From RGDT01 sp964630925 (GTDB lineage Bacteria; Planctomycetota; Planctomycetia; Gemmatales; Gemmataceae): a stretch of 64,000 bases of DNA. Of the stretch, positions 39,313 through 48,374 are shown piece by piece. Below the pieces are notes generated by a model. The model had not been told where the DNA came from. It did no database searches and saw nothing but the letters and a program-made list of their open reading frames with translations. The stretch's first letter is position 1. Every line of letters begins with the position of its first letter. The position numbers were made by a program, and so were the translations under genes. The DNA lies in assembly GCA_964630925.1 (NCBI GenBank), contig CAZVZK010000006.1, forward strand, positions 1 through 64,000, read 5' to 3'.

Positions 39313-40143
39313 ATGGCGATAACGTTATGGTGCCCCGAGTGCGGCTCCACGCTGTCGGTCCAGGACGAGCAGGCCGCCGAACGGGCGAAGTGCCCGCAAT
39401 GTCAGGTGAACCTCAATGGCCTTGAGAGCTCCCGCGTCAGGGCCGCTGCCTCCCGCAAGGCGCAAGCCGAGATGAAGTTCGCCTGGATCCCGCCCGGATG
39501 GTTCCTGATGGGCGGCCCCGGCGACGCCGAGAAGCCCGTCCACAAGGTGACCATCACCAGGGGCTACTGGATGGGCGTCTCCCCCGTCACGCAGGCGCAA
39601 TGGGCCTGGGTCATGGGCAGCGGCAACAGGCCCAGCCATTTCCAGGGGGACGACCGCCCCGTCGAGCAGGTCTCCTGGGACGAGGCGCAGGTCTTCCTCG
39701 CCCGGATGAAGGAGCTGACCGGCAAGCCCGTTCGCCTACCCACTGAGGCGGAGTGGGAGTACGCTTGCCGCGCCGGCACCACCACCGACTATCACAGCGG
39801 CAACGGGGAGAATCTCCTGCAAGAGGTGGCCTGGTTCGACCACAACAGCGACGAAGAGACGCACCCCGTCGGCCAGAAGAAGCCCAACGAGTGGGGCCTG
39901 TACGACATGCACGGGAACGTCTGGGAGTGGTGCCAGGATCTGCACGACGATCAGGCTTACTCAAAGCGCGGCCCCGGTAACGTTTCCGATCCCGTTAATG
40001 TGCACGCCGGGGCCGCCCGCGTTCTTCGCGGCGGGTCCTGGGGCGACAGTAACGATGACTGCCGCGCCGCGTCCCGTGGCTGGGACCTGCCAGACGCCCG
40101 CAACGACAACTACGGGTTCCGTGTGTGTTTCACGCCAGAATGA
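39313..40143 (+). CDS. FGE-sulfatase (SUMF1) domain protein with N-terminal zinc ribbon
   Basis: 276 residues. N-terminal zinc ribbon (LWCPECGSTLS, AKCPQCQVNLN), then a formylglycine-generating-enzyme/C-type-lectin fold: FAWIPPGWFLMGGP, GYWMGVSPVTQAQW, PVRLPTEAEWEYACRAG, YDMHGNVWEWCQD, VLRGGSWGDSND and a GFRVCF end. The catalytic Cys pair of true FGE is not clearly present, so this is probably a binding or effector protein. ATG 39313 is preferred to 39274. It is paired with the upstream kinase; kinase-FGE neighbours occur in planctomycete signalling and conflict loci. Confidence 0.88.
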   Translation: MAITLWCPECGSTLSVQDEQAAERAKCPQCQVNLNGLESSRVRAAASRKAQAEMKFAWIPPGWFLMGGPGDAEKPVHKVTITRGYWMGVSPVTQAQWAWVMGSGNRPSHFQGDDRPVEQVSWDEAQVFLARMKELTGKPVRLPTEAEWEYACRAGTTTDYHSGNGENLLQEVAWFDHNSDEETHPVGQKKPNEWGLYDMHGNVWEWCQDLHDDQAYSKRGPGNVSDPVNVHAGAARVLRGGSWGDSNDDCRAASRGWDLPDARNDNYGFRVCFTPE

Positions 40144-40210
40144 TCGCCGGTGTCACACGGGCGATGGAGCAGCGGCGATACACACTCCCAGTCCCCCTCG
40201 GAGCCACCCC

Positions 40211-43200
40211 ATGCCGCGCGCACTCCTCCTTCTCCTCGCCCTCGCCGGCGCCGCCAGGGCCGACGGCTTCGCCGAGGACCTCGACTACGGCGGCGCCACC
40301 CTCGCCGAACACCTCTCGCGCCTCCGCGACAAGGACGCCGACCAGCTCGCCGCCTCGCGCGCCATCCTCGCCAACGCCGGGCATGAGTCCTGGCGCGCCG
40401 CCCCCGCCGTCCTGATGACCGTCAAGCACGCCCCGCCCGAGGCCCGCGCCCGCCTCGCCGACGCCCTCGGACGCATGGGCCCCCGCGCCGTCCCCGCACT
40501 CACCGCCGCCCTCCACTTCGACGATCTCGACATCCGCCTCGCCGCCGCCCTCGCCCTCTTCGACATCGGCACCGCCGCCCGCACCGCCATCCCCGCCCTC
40601 CGCAACGTCGCCGACAACACCCCCCGCGACGCCCTCAAGGCCGCCTGCCGCGCCGCCCTGCACTCCGCCGCCGGCGACACACCCGCCGTCGCGCGCCTCG
40701 CCTCCGACGCGCCGCATCTCCTCCTCGCCCTCGCCGCCCGCCGGCCCGCCCTCCTCGATGCCGACGCCCTCGCCCCCCACCTCCCCACCCTCCTGTCCCA
40801 CTGGCACGACGCGGCCCGACGCGACGGCCGCCGGCTCGCCCTCCTCGCCGGCTCGCCGCGCCCGCTGCTCGCCCTCCTCGACGCGCCCGCGCCCCGCGTC
40901 CGCCTGGAGGCCATCGAGGCCCTCGGCGAGATGGGCGGCGCCGCCGCCGTCCCCGCCCTCTCCGCCCTCGCCCGCAAGGGCGCCGCCGCGACGCGGGCCG
41001 CCGCCTGCCGCGCCCTCGGACGCATCGGCGATCCCGCCGCCGTGGACGCCCTGCGCGACGCCCTGCGCGCCGGCGGGGACGCCGCCGAGGAGGCCGCCCT
41101 CGCCCTGGCCCGCCTCGGGCCTGCCGCCGCGCCTGCCGTCCCCCAGCTCATCACCGCCCTCGGAGACGCCCACCCGCACGCCGCCCGCGCCGCCCTCGCA
41201 CGCATCGGCAAGGACGCCGTCCCGGCCCTCATCGCCCTCCTCAAGGGCGACGACGAGTTCCTCCGCGGCCAGGCCGTCCGCGCCCTGCGCGAGATGGGGC
41301 CGCCGGCCTCCGCCGCCATCGACGCCCTGGAATCCGCCCGCGCCGCCGCCAAGGGCCGCCTCGACGCCGACGCCTTCGCCGCCTTCGAGGCGATGGGCTC
41401 CGCCGGCGTCGCCCCCCTGTTGAAGGCCGGCACTGAGGCCGCCATCGCCAGCCTCGGTCGCCTCGGCCCGCTCGCCCTCCCCGCCGCGGACAAGCTCGCC
41501 CGCGTCCTCACCGACAGGGCGGCCGCCGAGCGTCGCGCCATCCTCCGCGCCATCGGCGAGATCGGCCCGCCCGCCACGCTGCCCGAGCTCCCCGAAGCGC
41601 CCCTCGGCGCCCAGACGCTCGAAGCCCTCTCCCGCCTCCGCATCGCCACCAAGCCCGCCCGCGAATTCGCCACGACATCCCTCACCGCCGGCCAGGCCCG
41701 CGAACGCCTCGCCGCCCTGCGCTACCTCGCCGCCGTCGGCGGCAGCGCCGACCTCCTGGCCGACACCGACGCCGACGTCCGCACCCTGTCGGCGGAGCTG
41801 CTCCTGCTCGACGGCAAGGCCGACGCCGTGGCCGGCCACCTCAAGGCCCGCCTGCGCGGCGAGCCCGACGCCGAGACCCTGCGCCTGGCCGCCTGGACGC
41901 GGCCCAGGGCCGCCGTGGACGCCCTGCGCACCACCCTGCGGACCGCCGACGGCGAGCTGCGCGAGCTGGCGGCCCACGCCCTCCTCCGCATCGACCCCGC
42001 CGACGCCGACGCCCGCACCGCCCTCCTCAAACTCCTCAAGACACTCGCCGATGCGGACCCACGCGATGTGAACGCCGGCGCCCTCCGCACGCTGTTCGAC
42101 GTTGTCGCGTCTCAGACCAGCCGGGCGAAGGAATTCGTCCCCGCCCTCCTCCCCCTCCTGTCGCCGAAGCGGCCACTGCCGTTGCGCCTGTCGGCGGCGT
42201 GGGCCCTCGGCGCCTTCGGCGCCGGGGCGGCCCTGGCCGCGCCGGACATGCTCGCCGTCCTCGCCACCGTCGGCATCGACTTCGAGGAGACGGCCCTGCT
42301 GTTCGAGGACATCGCGGCGGGGCGCGTCCGCGACGACCTCCCCGCCTGGACGATCTCGCCGCTGGTGGACGAGGAGTCGCTGCCGCGCCTGGCCGCCCCC
42401 CTGGCCGCCATGCGCGCCCGCCGCGAGGGCGCCGTCGCCGACATGCGCGCCGCCCTATCGTCCGCCCGCGCCGCCGTCGAGGGGCGCGTCGCCGACGCCA
42501 TCCTCCGCCTCGGCCCCGCCGGCATCACCGCCGCCTCCGACGCCCTCGCCGCCGAGCGCACGCACCTCCGCCGCGCCGCCGCCTCCCTCCTCCTCCACGC
42601 CGGCGACGCGGCGAAGCCGGCCCGTGACGCACTGCGGGCCGCCCTGGAGGACGCCGACGCCCTCACCGCCGCCCGCTGCGCGACGGCCCTCGCCCGCCAC
42701 GGGGACCGCGCCGCCCTGCCCGCCCTCCTCCGCTGCCTGTCCGAAGACGCCCCCGCCGCCGCCCAGGCGCTCGCCGGCCTGGAGGCGCTCAACGACCCCG
42801 GGGGCCTCCCCGCCGTGGCGTGCGCCGCGCGACGCCCGGAGCCCGAGGCCCGCGCCGCCGCCGTCCGCGCCCTGACGCGGGCCGACCTCATCCGCCCCTT
42901 CCTGCGCGACCTCTCGCCGGAGGTGCGCATCGCCGCCTGCCGCGCCCTGATGAAGCTGGACCGGACGTTCGACCCCCTCCCGCATCTGCCCGACGACATC
43001 GAGCCGGCGCTGGACCTGATCGCCGAGCAAGGCGAGCCGGCGCGTCCCCTGGCCGGGAAGGTGCGGGGCCTGATGCTCACGGGGCGTCCGTCGGTGGCCA
43101 TCGCGGCGGCCCTCGCCCTGCACCGCATCCGCGGCGACGTGGTGCTGCCGCGTGAGAGGCTGGCGGCCCTCGTGGAGATGGCGGACCTGCGTCCTTCATT

Positions 43201-43327
43201 GCGGCTACGGGCGCTGGACGGCCTGCGGACGCTGGGCGGCAAGCACCGCCATCTGCTGGCGCGGCTGCTCAACGGCACGCTGCCACCGGGCCCCCTGCGT
43301 GACGCGGCGGCGAAGATGGCGGAGTGA
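40211..43327 (+). CDS. Large exported HEAT-repeat protein
   Basis: 1038 residues. Signal peptide PRALLLLLALAGAARADG with likely cleavage near residue 17. The rest is made of about 25 HEAT/PBS-lyase-type repeats (for example RLEAIEALGEMGGAAAVPAL and ACRALGRIGDPAAVDALRDA), very rich in Ala, Arg and Leu. No catalytic motif. Such proteins act as protein-binding scaffolds, here outside the cytoplasm or at the membrane. The antisense strand carries long open frames, an artefact of composition. Confidence 0.88.
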   Translation: MPRALLLLLALAGAARADGFAEDLDYGGATLAEHLSRLRDKDADQLAASRAILANAGHESWRAAPAVLMTVKHAPPEARARLADALGRMGPRAVPALTAALHFDDLDIRLAAALALFDIGTAARTAIPALRNVADNTPRDALKAACRAALHSAAGDTPAVARLASDAPHLLLALAARRPALLDADALAPHLPTLLSHWHDAARRDGRRLALLAGSPRPLLALLDAPAPRVRLEAIEALGEMGGAAAVPALSALARKGAAATRAAACRALGRIGDPAAVDALRDALRAGGDAAEEAALALARLGPAAAPAVPQLITALGDAHPHAARAALARIGKDAVPALIALLKGDDEFLRGQAVRALREMGPPASAAIDALESARAAAKGRLDADAFAAFEAMGSAGVAPLLKAGTEAAIASLGRLGPLALPAADKLARVLTDRAAAERRAILRAIGEIGPPATLPELPEAPLGAQTLEALSRLRIATKPAREFATTSLTAGQARERLAALRYLAAVGGSADLLADTDADVRTLSAELLLLDGKADAVAGHLKARLRGEPDAETLRLAAWTRPRAAVDALRTTLRTADGELRELAAHALLRIDPADADARTALLKLLKTLADADPRDVNAGALRTLFDVVASQTSRAKEFVPALLPLLSPKRPLPLRLSAAWALGAFGAGAALAAPDMLAVLATVGIDFEETALLFEDIAAGRVRDDLPAWTISPLVDEESLPRLAAPLAAMRARREGAVADMRAALSSARAAVEGRVADAILRLGPAGITAASDALAAERTHLRRAAASLLLHAGDAAKPARDALRAALEDADALTAARCATALARHGDRAALPALLRCLSEDAPAAAQALAGLEALNDPGGLPAVACAARRPEPEARAAAVRALTRADLIRPFLRDLSPEVRIAACRALMKLDRTFDPLPHLPDDIEPALDLIAEQGEPARPLAGKVRGLMLTGRPSVAIAAALALHRIRGDVVLPRERLAALVEMADLRPSLRLRALDGLRTLGGKHRHLLARLLNGTLPPGPLRDAAAKMAE

Positions 43328-43406
43328 GGAGGTGTAACCGTCGGGTGCTGGCTGTTCCCGTGGGGCAGGCGTCTCGCCCGATGGCACTTGGGATCGCCTG
43401 CTCAAG

Positions 43407-43542
43407 GCGAGCGGCACGGCGTGAGCGTGCCGTGTCTACTTGTGACGACAAGCTTCCAACTTGTCGGTGCTGAAATCGACAAGTTGGAAACTTGTCGCCA
43501 CGAAGAGATGCAGACACGGCACGCTCACGCCGTGCCGCTCGC
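43407..43542. repeat. Composite hairpin: 31-bp perfect inverted repeat with nested repeat
   Basis: Positions 43407-43437 and 43512-43542 are exact reverse complements. Inside lies a second inverted repeat (about 43446-43466 against 43477-43497, one mismatch in 21) built on CGACAAG-TTCCAACTTGTCG. The whole is 136 bases in the gap between 43327 and 43593. It resembles a miniature mobile or REP-type element. Confidence 0.85.
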
Positions 43543-43592
43543 CTCGAACGCCTGTGCCCTTGGGCGTCTCGCCTGCCGACCATGGGAACGGC

Positions 43593-43817
43593 TCAACGCT
43601 TGCCCTCCACGTGCGCACGGATCTGCTCCCATGTGAGCGCCATGCCGGGGCTCGCGTCCAGCTCCGCGTCACGCCGCAGGAGCTCCGCCTGTTGGGTGGC
43701 GTCGAGGTCACCGCGCGGGCGCTCGTCCCCGAGGCTGGCCCAGATCTCCAGTGCCAGGGCGATCCTCTCATCGGCATTCATGCGGTCGATCCCAAGAGCC
43801 TTCAGCGTGTCCGGCAT
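43593..43817 (-). CDS. Addiction module component (TIGR02574-like), orphan antitoxin
   Basis: 74 residues: MPDTLKALGIDRMNADERIA, then LALEIWASLGDERPRGDLDA and ELDASPGMALTWEQIRAHVE. This is the helical stabilising-component family usually paired with a ParE/RelE toxin. No toxin gene follows on either side (the downstream sequence is the composite hairpin). ATG 43817 is preferred to 43865, which overlaps the epimerase stop. It is either a solitary antitoxin or a remnant of a broken pair. Confidence 0.8.
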   Translation of the reverse strand: MPDTLKALGIDRMNADERIALALEIWASLGDERPRGDLDATQQAELLRRDAELDASPGMALTWEQIRAHVEGKR

Positions 43818-43861
43818 CGGCGGCCTCCTTCCCCGATGATACCATCCCGCCCCGGCCGCGC

Positions 43862-44887
43862 TCAACCCTGCGGCTGCCGATACCGCTTCGACACCGCCGG
43901 CACCAGGTACTCGCTGAACGCCCGCTCGAACCCGAACGCCGCCGCGAACCCCCAGTCACGCCGCGCCGCCGTGTCGTCCACGTCCACCGGCCAACTGTCC
44001 ACGATCCCCTGACGCTTCAGGTCCGGCACGAACTCCACCTCCGCCGCGGGGAACGCCCCCTTCACCCGCGCCAGCACCTCCTCCGCCGACGGCGCGAACG
44101 CGCCGATGTTGTACGCCTTCCGCGTCAGCCGCCCCCGCTCCGCCGACTCCAGCCTCAACAACGCCTCGATGGCGTCCGGCATCGCCATGAACGGGATGCG
44201 CGTGTCCGGACGCACGAAGCAGTTGTACGGCTTGCCCGCCGCCGCCGCGTGCAGGATCTCCGGCGCGAAGTCGCTCGTGCCTCCCGTCGGCACCGTCACG
44301 GCGCTGATCAGGCCGGGGAAGCGCAGGCACCGGAAGTCCACGCGGCCGAAGTCCGTGCCGGCGTCGAGCTGCCGGTAGTAGTCCTCGTAGTACCGCCCCA
44401 GCCGCTCGCAGTACAGCTTGTTGATGCCGTACATCGTTCTCGGCTCGCACCAGACATCCTCGCTCACCTTCCCCGCCTTCTCCTTCGTCGGCACGTCCGG
44501 CAGCCCGTACACCGCGATGGACGACGGGTACAGGAACTTGATGTCGCGCTGCTGCTGCCGCGCCTGCGAGACGGTCATCTCCAGCAGGTTCAGCGTGCCA
44601 TCGACGTTGACACGGTTGGCGAGGCGCGGCTGGCGCTCCGACTTGGTCGAGAGCAGCGCCGCCAGGTGATACACGGTGTCGAAGTCGTAGGTGGCCGCCA
44701 GCGTGTCGAGCAGGGCGATGTCCGAGATGTCGCCCACGACGACGCGGTGGCAGCGGTGCTGCACGAACACGTCCGGCGCGTGCAGGTCGAGCGCGACGAT
44801 GCGGACAGGGGAGTTTTCGGAGAGGGCCGAGACGAGGCCGTGGCCTATCTCGCCGTTGGCCCCGGTGATGAGGATGGTGCGTGGCAT
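43862..44887 (-). CDS. NAD-dependent epimerase/dehydratase (L-threonine 3-dehydrogenase-like)
   Basis: 341 residues, extended short-chain dehydrogenase. Rossmann motif TILITGANGEIGHG at the N-terminus, acidic cofactor residue in VALDLHAP, active-site Ser in FLYPSSIAVYG and the catalytic pair in YGINKLYCE. Conserved RFPGLIS and substrate-domain blocks follow. The overall pattern is closest to the epimerase-type threonine dehydrogenases (oxidation of L-threonine to 2-amino-3-ketobutyrate); a sugar epimerase role is the alternative. It is monocistronic, on the minus strand. Confidence 0.88.
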   Translation of the reverse strand: MPRTILITGANGEIGHGLVSALSENSPVRIVALDLHAPDVFVQHRCHRVVVGDISDIALLDTLAATYDFDTVYHLAALLSTKSERQPRLANRVNVDGTLNLLEMTVSQARQQQRDIKFLYPSSIAVYGLPDVPTKEKAGKVSEDVWCEPRTMYGINKLYCERLGRYYEDYYRQLDAGTDFGRVDFRCLRFPGLISAVTVPTGGTSDFAPEILHAAAAGKPYNCFVRPDTRIPFMAMPDAIEALLRLESAERGRLTRKAYNIGAFAPSAEEVLARVKGAFPAAEVEFVPDLKRQGIVDSWPVDVDDTAARRDWGFAAAFGFERAFSEYLVPAVSKRYRQPQG

Positions 44888-45000
44888 CCGCGTTTTCTAC
44901 ACCCGCCGCCGGCATCCGTCTTGAAAAAGCAGACGCCCCCCGGCATGGTGCGCGCCGGCGTGGCCGAGCCGCGCCATCCCCCCGGTTCGAGGACCGTATC

Positions 45001-45585
45001 ATGCGGAAGGCATACGCTCTGGCGGCGGCCCTGCTCGCGGCGGGCGCGGCGGCGGCCGCCCTGGTCGGCGTCCCCGGCAGCACCGTCCAGTACCCCACCG
45101 ACATGACCGCCGAGGTCTCCGGCAAGACGCACAAGCTCATCCTGACCGGCGTCGCCATGCGTACCAAGGTCATCCTCAACGTCTACGCCATCGGCAGCTA
45201 CCTGGAGGACGGGGTCAAGTGCTCCTCCGCCGAGGAGCTGGCCGCCGCCGACAAGGTCAAGCGCCTCCACCTCGTCATGGAGCGGACGGTGGACGGGAAG
45301 GACCTGGGCGAGGCGTTCCGCTCCGCCGTGCGCTTGAACCACCCGTCCCCGGCCTTCAACGCGGAGGTCGATTCGCTGGTGCAGTTCATGCGGGCGACGA
45401 CGGTGCGCAAGGGCGAACACATCGCCCTCACGCACGTCCCCGGCATCGGCCTGCATTGCAGCGTCGCGGGCAAGGCCGACTTCCTCATCCGCAACGTGCG
45501 CTTCGCCCAGGCCGTGTGGGAGATCTACCTCGGCAAGAACAACCTCGGCGACGGCATCAAGAAGGGCCTCACGGCTCGCCTGTGA
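45001..45585 (+). CDS. Exported chalcone-isomerase-like protein
   Basis: 194 residues with an N-terminal signal (RKAYALAAALLAAGAAAAAL). The mature part, YPTDMTAEVSGKTHKLILTG, VAMRTKVILNVYAIGSYLED and FLIRNVRFAQAVWEIYLGKN, matches the CAIA/chalcone-isomerase-like family of bacteria. The bacterial members bind fatty-acid-like ligands or are uncharacterised. Catalytic residues of plant enzymes are not apparent. ATG 45001 is chosen for the signal peptide. Confidence 0.85.
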   Translation: MRKAYALAAALLAAGAAAAALVGVPGSTVQYPTDMTAEVSGKTHKLILTGVAMRTKVILNVYAIGSYLEDGVKCSSAEELAAADKVKRLHLVMERTVDGKDLGEAFRSAVRLNHPSPAFNAEVDSLVQFMRATTVRKGEHIALTHVPGIGLHCSVAGKADFLIRNVRFAQAVWEIYLGKNNLGDGIKKGLTARL

Positions 45586-45606
45586 TCCCGTCGAGCAGGG
45601 CCGGCG

Positions 45607-45782
45607 TCAAACGGGAGGGCGATGCTCCCGCCGAGCCGACGGTGGTTGAAACAATCGGCCGTGAATCGCTCTGGTGTCGGATGGGCGGGCCGCCCGCGTC
45701 ACGACGGAGAGGATCTCGGCGGCCTTGAAGGGCTTGGCCAGGGCGGCGTCGGGGTACGGGGTACCCCGCCTCTTGAGGCACG
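45607..45782 (-). pseudogene. Remnant of a response-regulator receiver domain
   Basis: In the frame ending at 45607 the minus strand encodes CLKRRGTPYPDAALAKPFKA, then AEILSVVTRAARP. This corresponds to the last strand and helix of a CheY-like receiver (the K-P-F motif with the conserved Lys). No upstream receiver part or start codon exists; the sequence upstream is the promoter region of the DUF1501 gene. A degraded fragment of a two-component gene is the best reading. Confidence 0.55.
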
Positions 45783-45837
45783 CGCCGGGGGATGGTACAG
45801 TACCCCCATCAACCTCCGGAGCGGATCGGGGCCGAAC

Positions 45838-47184
45838 ATGCTACGCATCCACGGCGATGGCGGACTGACGCGGCGGAGCTTCGTGCAGGCGGGGATGCTC
45901 GGCCTCGCCGGCGGCGGGCTGGCGGCCATCGCCCAGGCGCGGGCCGCCTCGTCCGAGGGCGGCCGGGCCCGCGCCGACACCAGCGTCATTCTGTTCTGGC
46001 TGTCCGGCGGCCCCGGCCACATGGAGACGTGGGACCCGAAGCCCGATGCCGTCACCGAGTTCCGCGGGCCGCTCGGCGCCGTCAAGACATCCGTCCCGGG
46101 CGTCCTCTTCGGCGAGCTGCTGCCACTCCAGGCGAGGCAGATGCATCGGATCGCGGTGCTGCGTGGCGTCAACCACGGCTCCGGCGACCACACGAAGGCC
46201 AACCACTGGATGCTAACAGGCTTCGAGGGGCCGGCGTTCAACGTGCCGGATTTCAAGGTGCAGCGCCGACCGGCGCTGGGCGCGGCCTGCGCCCGCCTGC
46301 GCTCGGCCCCCGCCGGCCTGCCGGCGTATGCCGCGGTGCCCCATCTGCGCGGCGGGACGGACAACTTCTTCCACTACGCCGCCTACCTCGGGCCGTCCGC
46401 CAACCCGTTCATCACCGAGTCCGACCCCAATTCACCCGACTTCGCCGTCCGGGGGCTGCGGCTGCGCGAGGGGCTGACGCTGGGGCGTCTGGAGAGCCGC
46501 CGCGAGGTGCTGCCGGCCCTGGACCGGCTGCGGCGGGGCGTGGACAAGGCGGACGGGCTGGGGGCGCATCAGAGACAGGCCTTCGGGCTGCTGACGAGCG
46601 ACGCGGTCGCGCGGGCGTTCGACATCGGGGCGGAGCCGACGCGGCTGCGCGAGGCGTACGGGCGGCACACCTTCGGGCAGGGGGCGTTGCTGGCCCGGCG
46701 TCTCGCCGAGTCCGGCGTGCCTTTCATCACCGTCAACTGCGTCCCGTGGGACCACCACGGCACCGCGAACAGGCTGCCGACCCTGAAGGGCGCGAAGATG
46801 CTCATCCCGCCGCTGGACCGGGCCATCGCGGCCCTGGTGGAGGACCTGCATTCGCGCGGGCTGTCGGAGCGCGTCCTCGTGGTGGCGATGGGCGAGTTCG
46901 GGCGGACGCCGCGGATGAACCGCGAGGGCGGACGCGACCACTGGGGGCACGCCTTCAGCGTCCTGCTCTCGGGCGGCAAGATGAAGATGGGCCAGGCCGT
47001 CGGCAAGAGTGGGCCACGCGGCGAGTACGTGGCCGACCGGCCGGTCAGCCCGCAGGACGTGGCGGCGACGGTGTACCGCCACCTGGGGATCGACGGGCGG
47101 GCCGTCCACTTCACCGACGGCCTGGGGAGGCCGTACCCCCTGGTGGAGACGGGGAAGCCGATCCACGAGCTGTTCGGGGCGTGA
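45838..47184 (+). CDS. DUF1501 (sulfatase-like) Tat-exported protein
   Basis: 448 residues. Twin-arginine signal LTRRSFVQAGMLGLAGGGLA, then the DUF1501 pattern: ILFWLSGGPGHMETWDPKPD, FRGPLGAVKTSVPGVLFGEL, HGSGDHTKANHWMLTG, GEFGRTPRMN and HWGHAFSVLLSGG. The fold is alkaline-phosphatase/sulfatase-like, and the metal ligands (D, H, T-like sites) are largely in place. Family members in Planctomycetota are usually coupled to DUF1553 cytochrome genes, which are absent here. ATG 45838 follows a GTACAGTACC region. The enzymatic activity is not known. Confidence 0.9.
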   Translation: MLRIHGDGGLTRRSFVQAGMLGLAGGGLAAIAQARAASSEGGRARADTSVILFWLSGGPGHMETWDPKPDAVTEFRGPLGAVKTSVPGVLFGELLPLQARQMHRIAVLRGVNHGSGDHTKANHWMLTGFEGPAFNVPDFKVQRRPALGAACARLRSAPAGLPAYAAVPHLRGGTDNFFHYAAYLGPSANPFITESDPNSPDFAVRGLRLREGLTLGRLESRREVLPALDRLRRGVDKADGLGAHQRQAFGLLTSDAVARAFDIGAEPTRLREAYGRHTFGQGALLARRLAESGVPFITVNCVPWDHHGTANRLPTLKGAKMLIPPLDRAIAALVEDLHSRGLSERVLVVAMGEFGRTPRMNREGGRDHWGHAFSVLLSGGKMKMGQAVGKSGPRGEYVADRPVSPQDVAATVYRHLGIDGRAVHFTDGLGRPYPLVETGKPIHELFGA

Positions 47185-47191
47185 CGCCCCG

Positions 47192-48319
47192 ATGACAGAC
47201 ACTTACACCGCGCGCTGGCTCTTCCCCGTGTCGGGGCCCCCCGTCGAGGGCGGGTCCGTCACCCTCGCCGACGGGCACATCGTCGCGCTCGGCGTCGGCG
47301 GGGGCGAGGATCTCGGCGAGGTGGCGATCCTCCCCGGCCTCGTCAACGCCCACTGCCACCTCGACCTCACGGGGATGCGCGGCGTCGCCCCGCCGTCGCC
47401 CGACTTCACCGGCTGGCTCCTGCGCGTCATCGCCCATCGGCGAGCGCGGACGCCGGAGCAGACCCTGGCCGACATCCATGCAGGCATCGAGCAATCGCTG
47501 GCCGCCGGCACGACGCTCCTGGGCGACATCTCCGGCGACGGGGCATCCGCGGCGGCGCTGGCGGGATCGCCCCTGAGTGCAGTCGTCTTCCGCGAGGTGC
47601 TGGGCCTGACGCCGGAGCGGGCGGCCCTCGCCACGCGGACGATGACGGAATGGGGTGACGGCGTCAGCCCGCACGCCCCGTATAGCTGCCACGTCGATCT
47701 CTACCGCGTCGCCGCGGCGACGGGGAGGCCCGTCTGCACGCACCTGGCGGAGTCGACGGCGGAGGTGGACCTGCTCGCCGGGCGTACCGGGCCGTTCGTC
47801 GATTTCCTCAAGGGATTGGGCGTGTGGCATCCCGACGGCCTCGCCGGCGGCCCCGGCCACGTCATCGAGCTGCTCGACACAACCGCCCCCGTCCTGCTCG
47901 CCCACGGGAACCACCTGGGGGATGAGCGGCTGCCCGACAACTTCACCGTCGTCTACTGTCCGCGGACGCACGCCGCCTTCGGGCATCCGCCGCACCCGGC
48001 ACCGTGGCTGCTGGCGCGTGGGGTGCGGGTCGCCCTCGGGACGGACGGGCTCGCGTCCAACCCCGATCTGAGCATCCTCGAGGAGATGCGGTTCCTGCAC
48101 CGCCACGCCATCCTGCCGCCGGGGGACATCCTGCGGGCGGCGACCCTCTCAGGGGCCGAGGCGCTGGGGAGGGCTGATCAGTGCGGCAGCCTGGGGCCGG
48201 GCAAGCGGGCGGACCTGATCGCCGTGCCCCTCGGGCCGGGCCGCGACCCGTGGGATCGCGTCCTGTCCTGGGAGGGGCCCCCGCGCGTCATGATCGGCGG
48301 GCGTTGGATCACCGCGTGA
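47192..48319 (+). CDS. Amidohydrolase (TRZ/ATZ, aminodeoxyfutalosine/guanine deaminase-like)
   Basis: 375 residues, metal-dependent TIM-barrel hydrolase. Metal ligands HxH in VNAHCHLDLTGMR, His in CTHLAEST, His in LLAHGNHLGD and Asp in VALGTDGLASNPD. The C-terminal GSLGPGKRADLIAV closes the composite domain. The gene begins 7 bases after the DUF1501 stop, so it is probably translated from the same message. Deamination of an aminated heterocycle is typical; the exact substrate (for example aminodeoxyfutalosine in menaquinone synthesis) cannot be told. Confidence 0.88.
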   Translation: MTDTYTARWLFPVSGPPVEGGSVTLADGHIVALGVGGGEDLGEVAILPGLVNAHCHLDLTGMRGVAPPSPDFTGWLLRVIAHRRARTPEQTLADIHAGIEQSLAAGTTLLGDISGDGASAAALAGSPLSAVVFREVLGLTPERAALATRTMTEWGDGVSPHAPYSCHVDLYRVAAATGRPVCTHLAESTAEVDLLAGRTGPFVDFLKGLGVWHPDGLAGGPGHVIELLDTTAPVLLAHGNHLGDERLPDNFTVVYCPRTHAAFGHPPHPAPWLLARGVRVALGTDGLASNPDLSILEEMRFLHRHAILPPGDILRAATLSGAEALGRADQCGSLGPGKRADLIAVPLGPGRDPWDRVLSWEGPPRVMIGGRWITA

Positions 48320-48374
48320 AATCGGGTAGGATGGCCGGGGCATCATCCACCAACCTCCCGACCCCGAGGCGACC

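Noticed and set aside
39313..40143. FGE/C-type-lectin gene as the variable target of a diversity-generating retroelement
   Set aside because: No reverse transcriptase or template repeat is visible in the window, and there is no adenine-mutated repeat pair.
40130..41977. A 615-codon minus-strand open frame
   Set aside because: Shadow of the Ala/Arg-rich HEAT-repeat gene; repetitive Gly/Glu/Ala sequence without domains.
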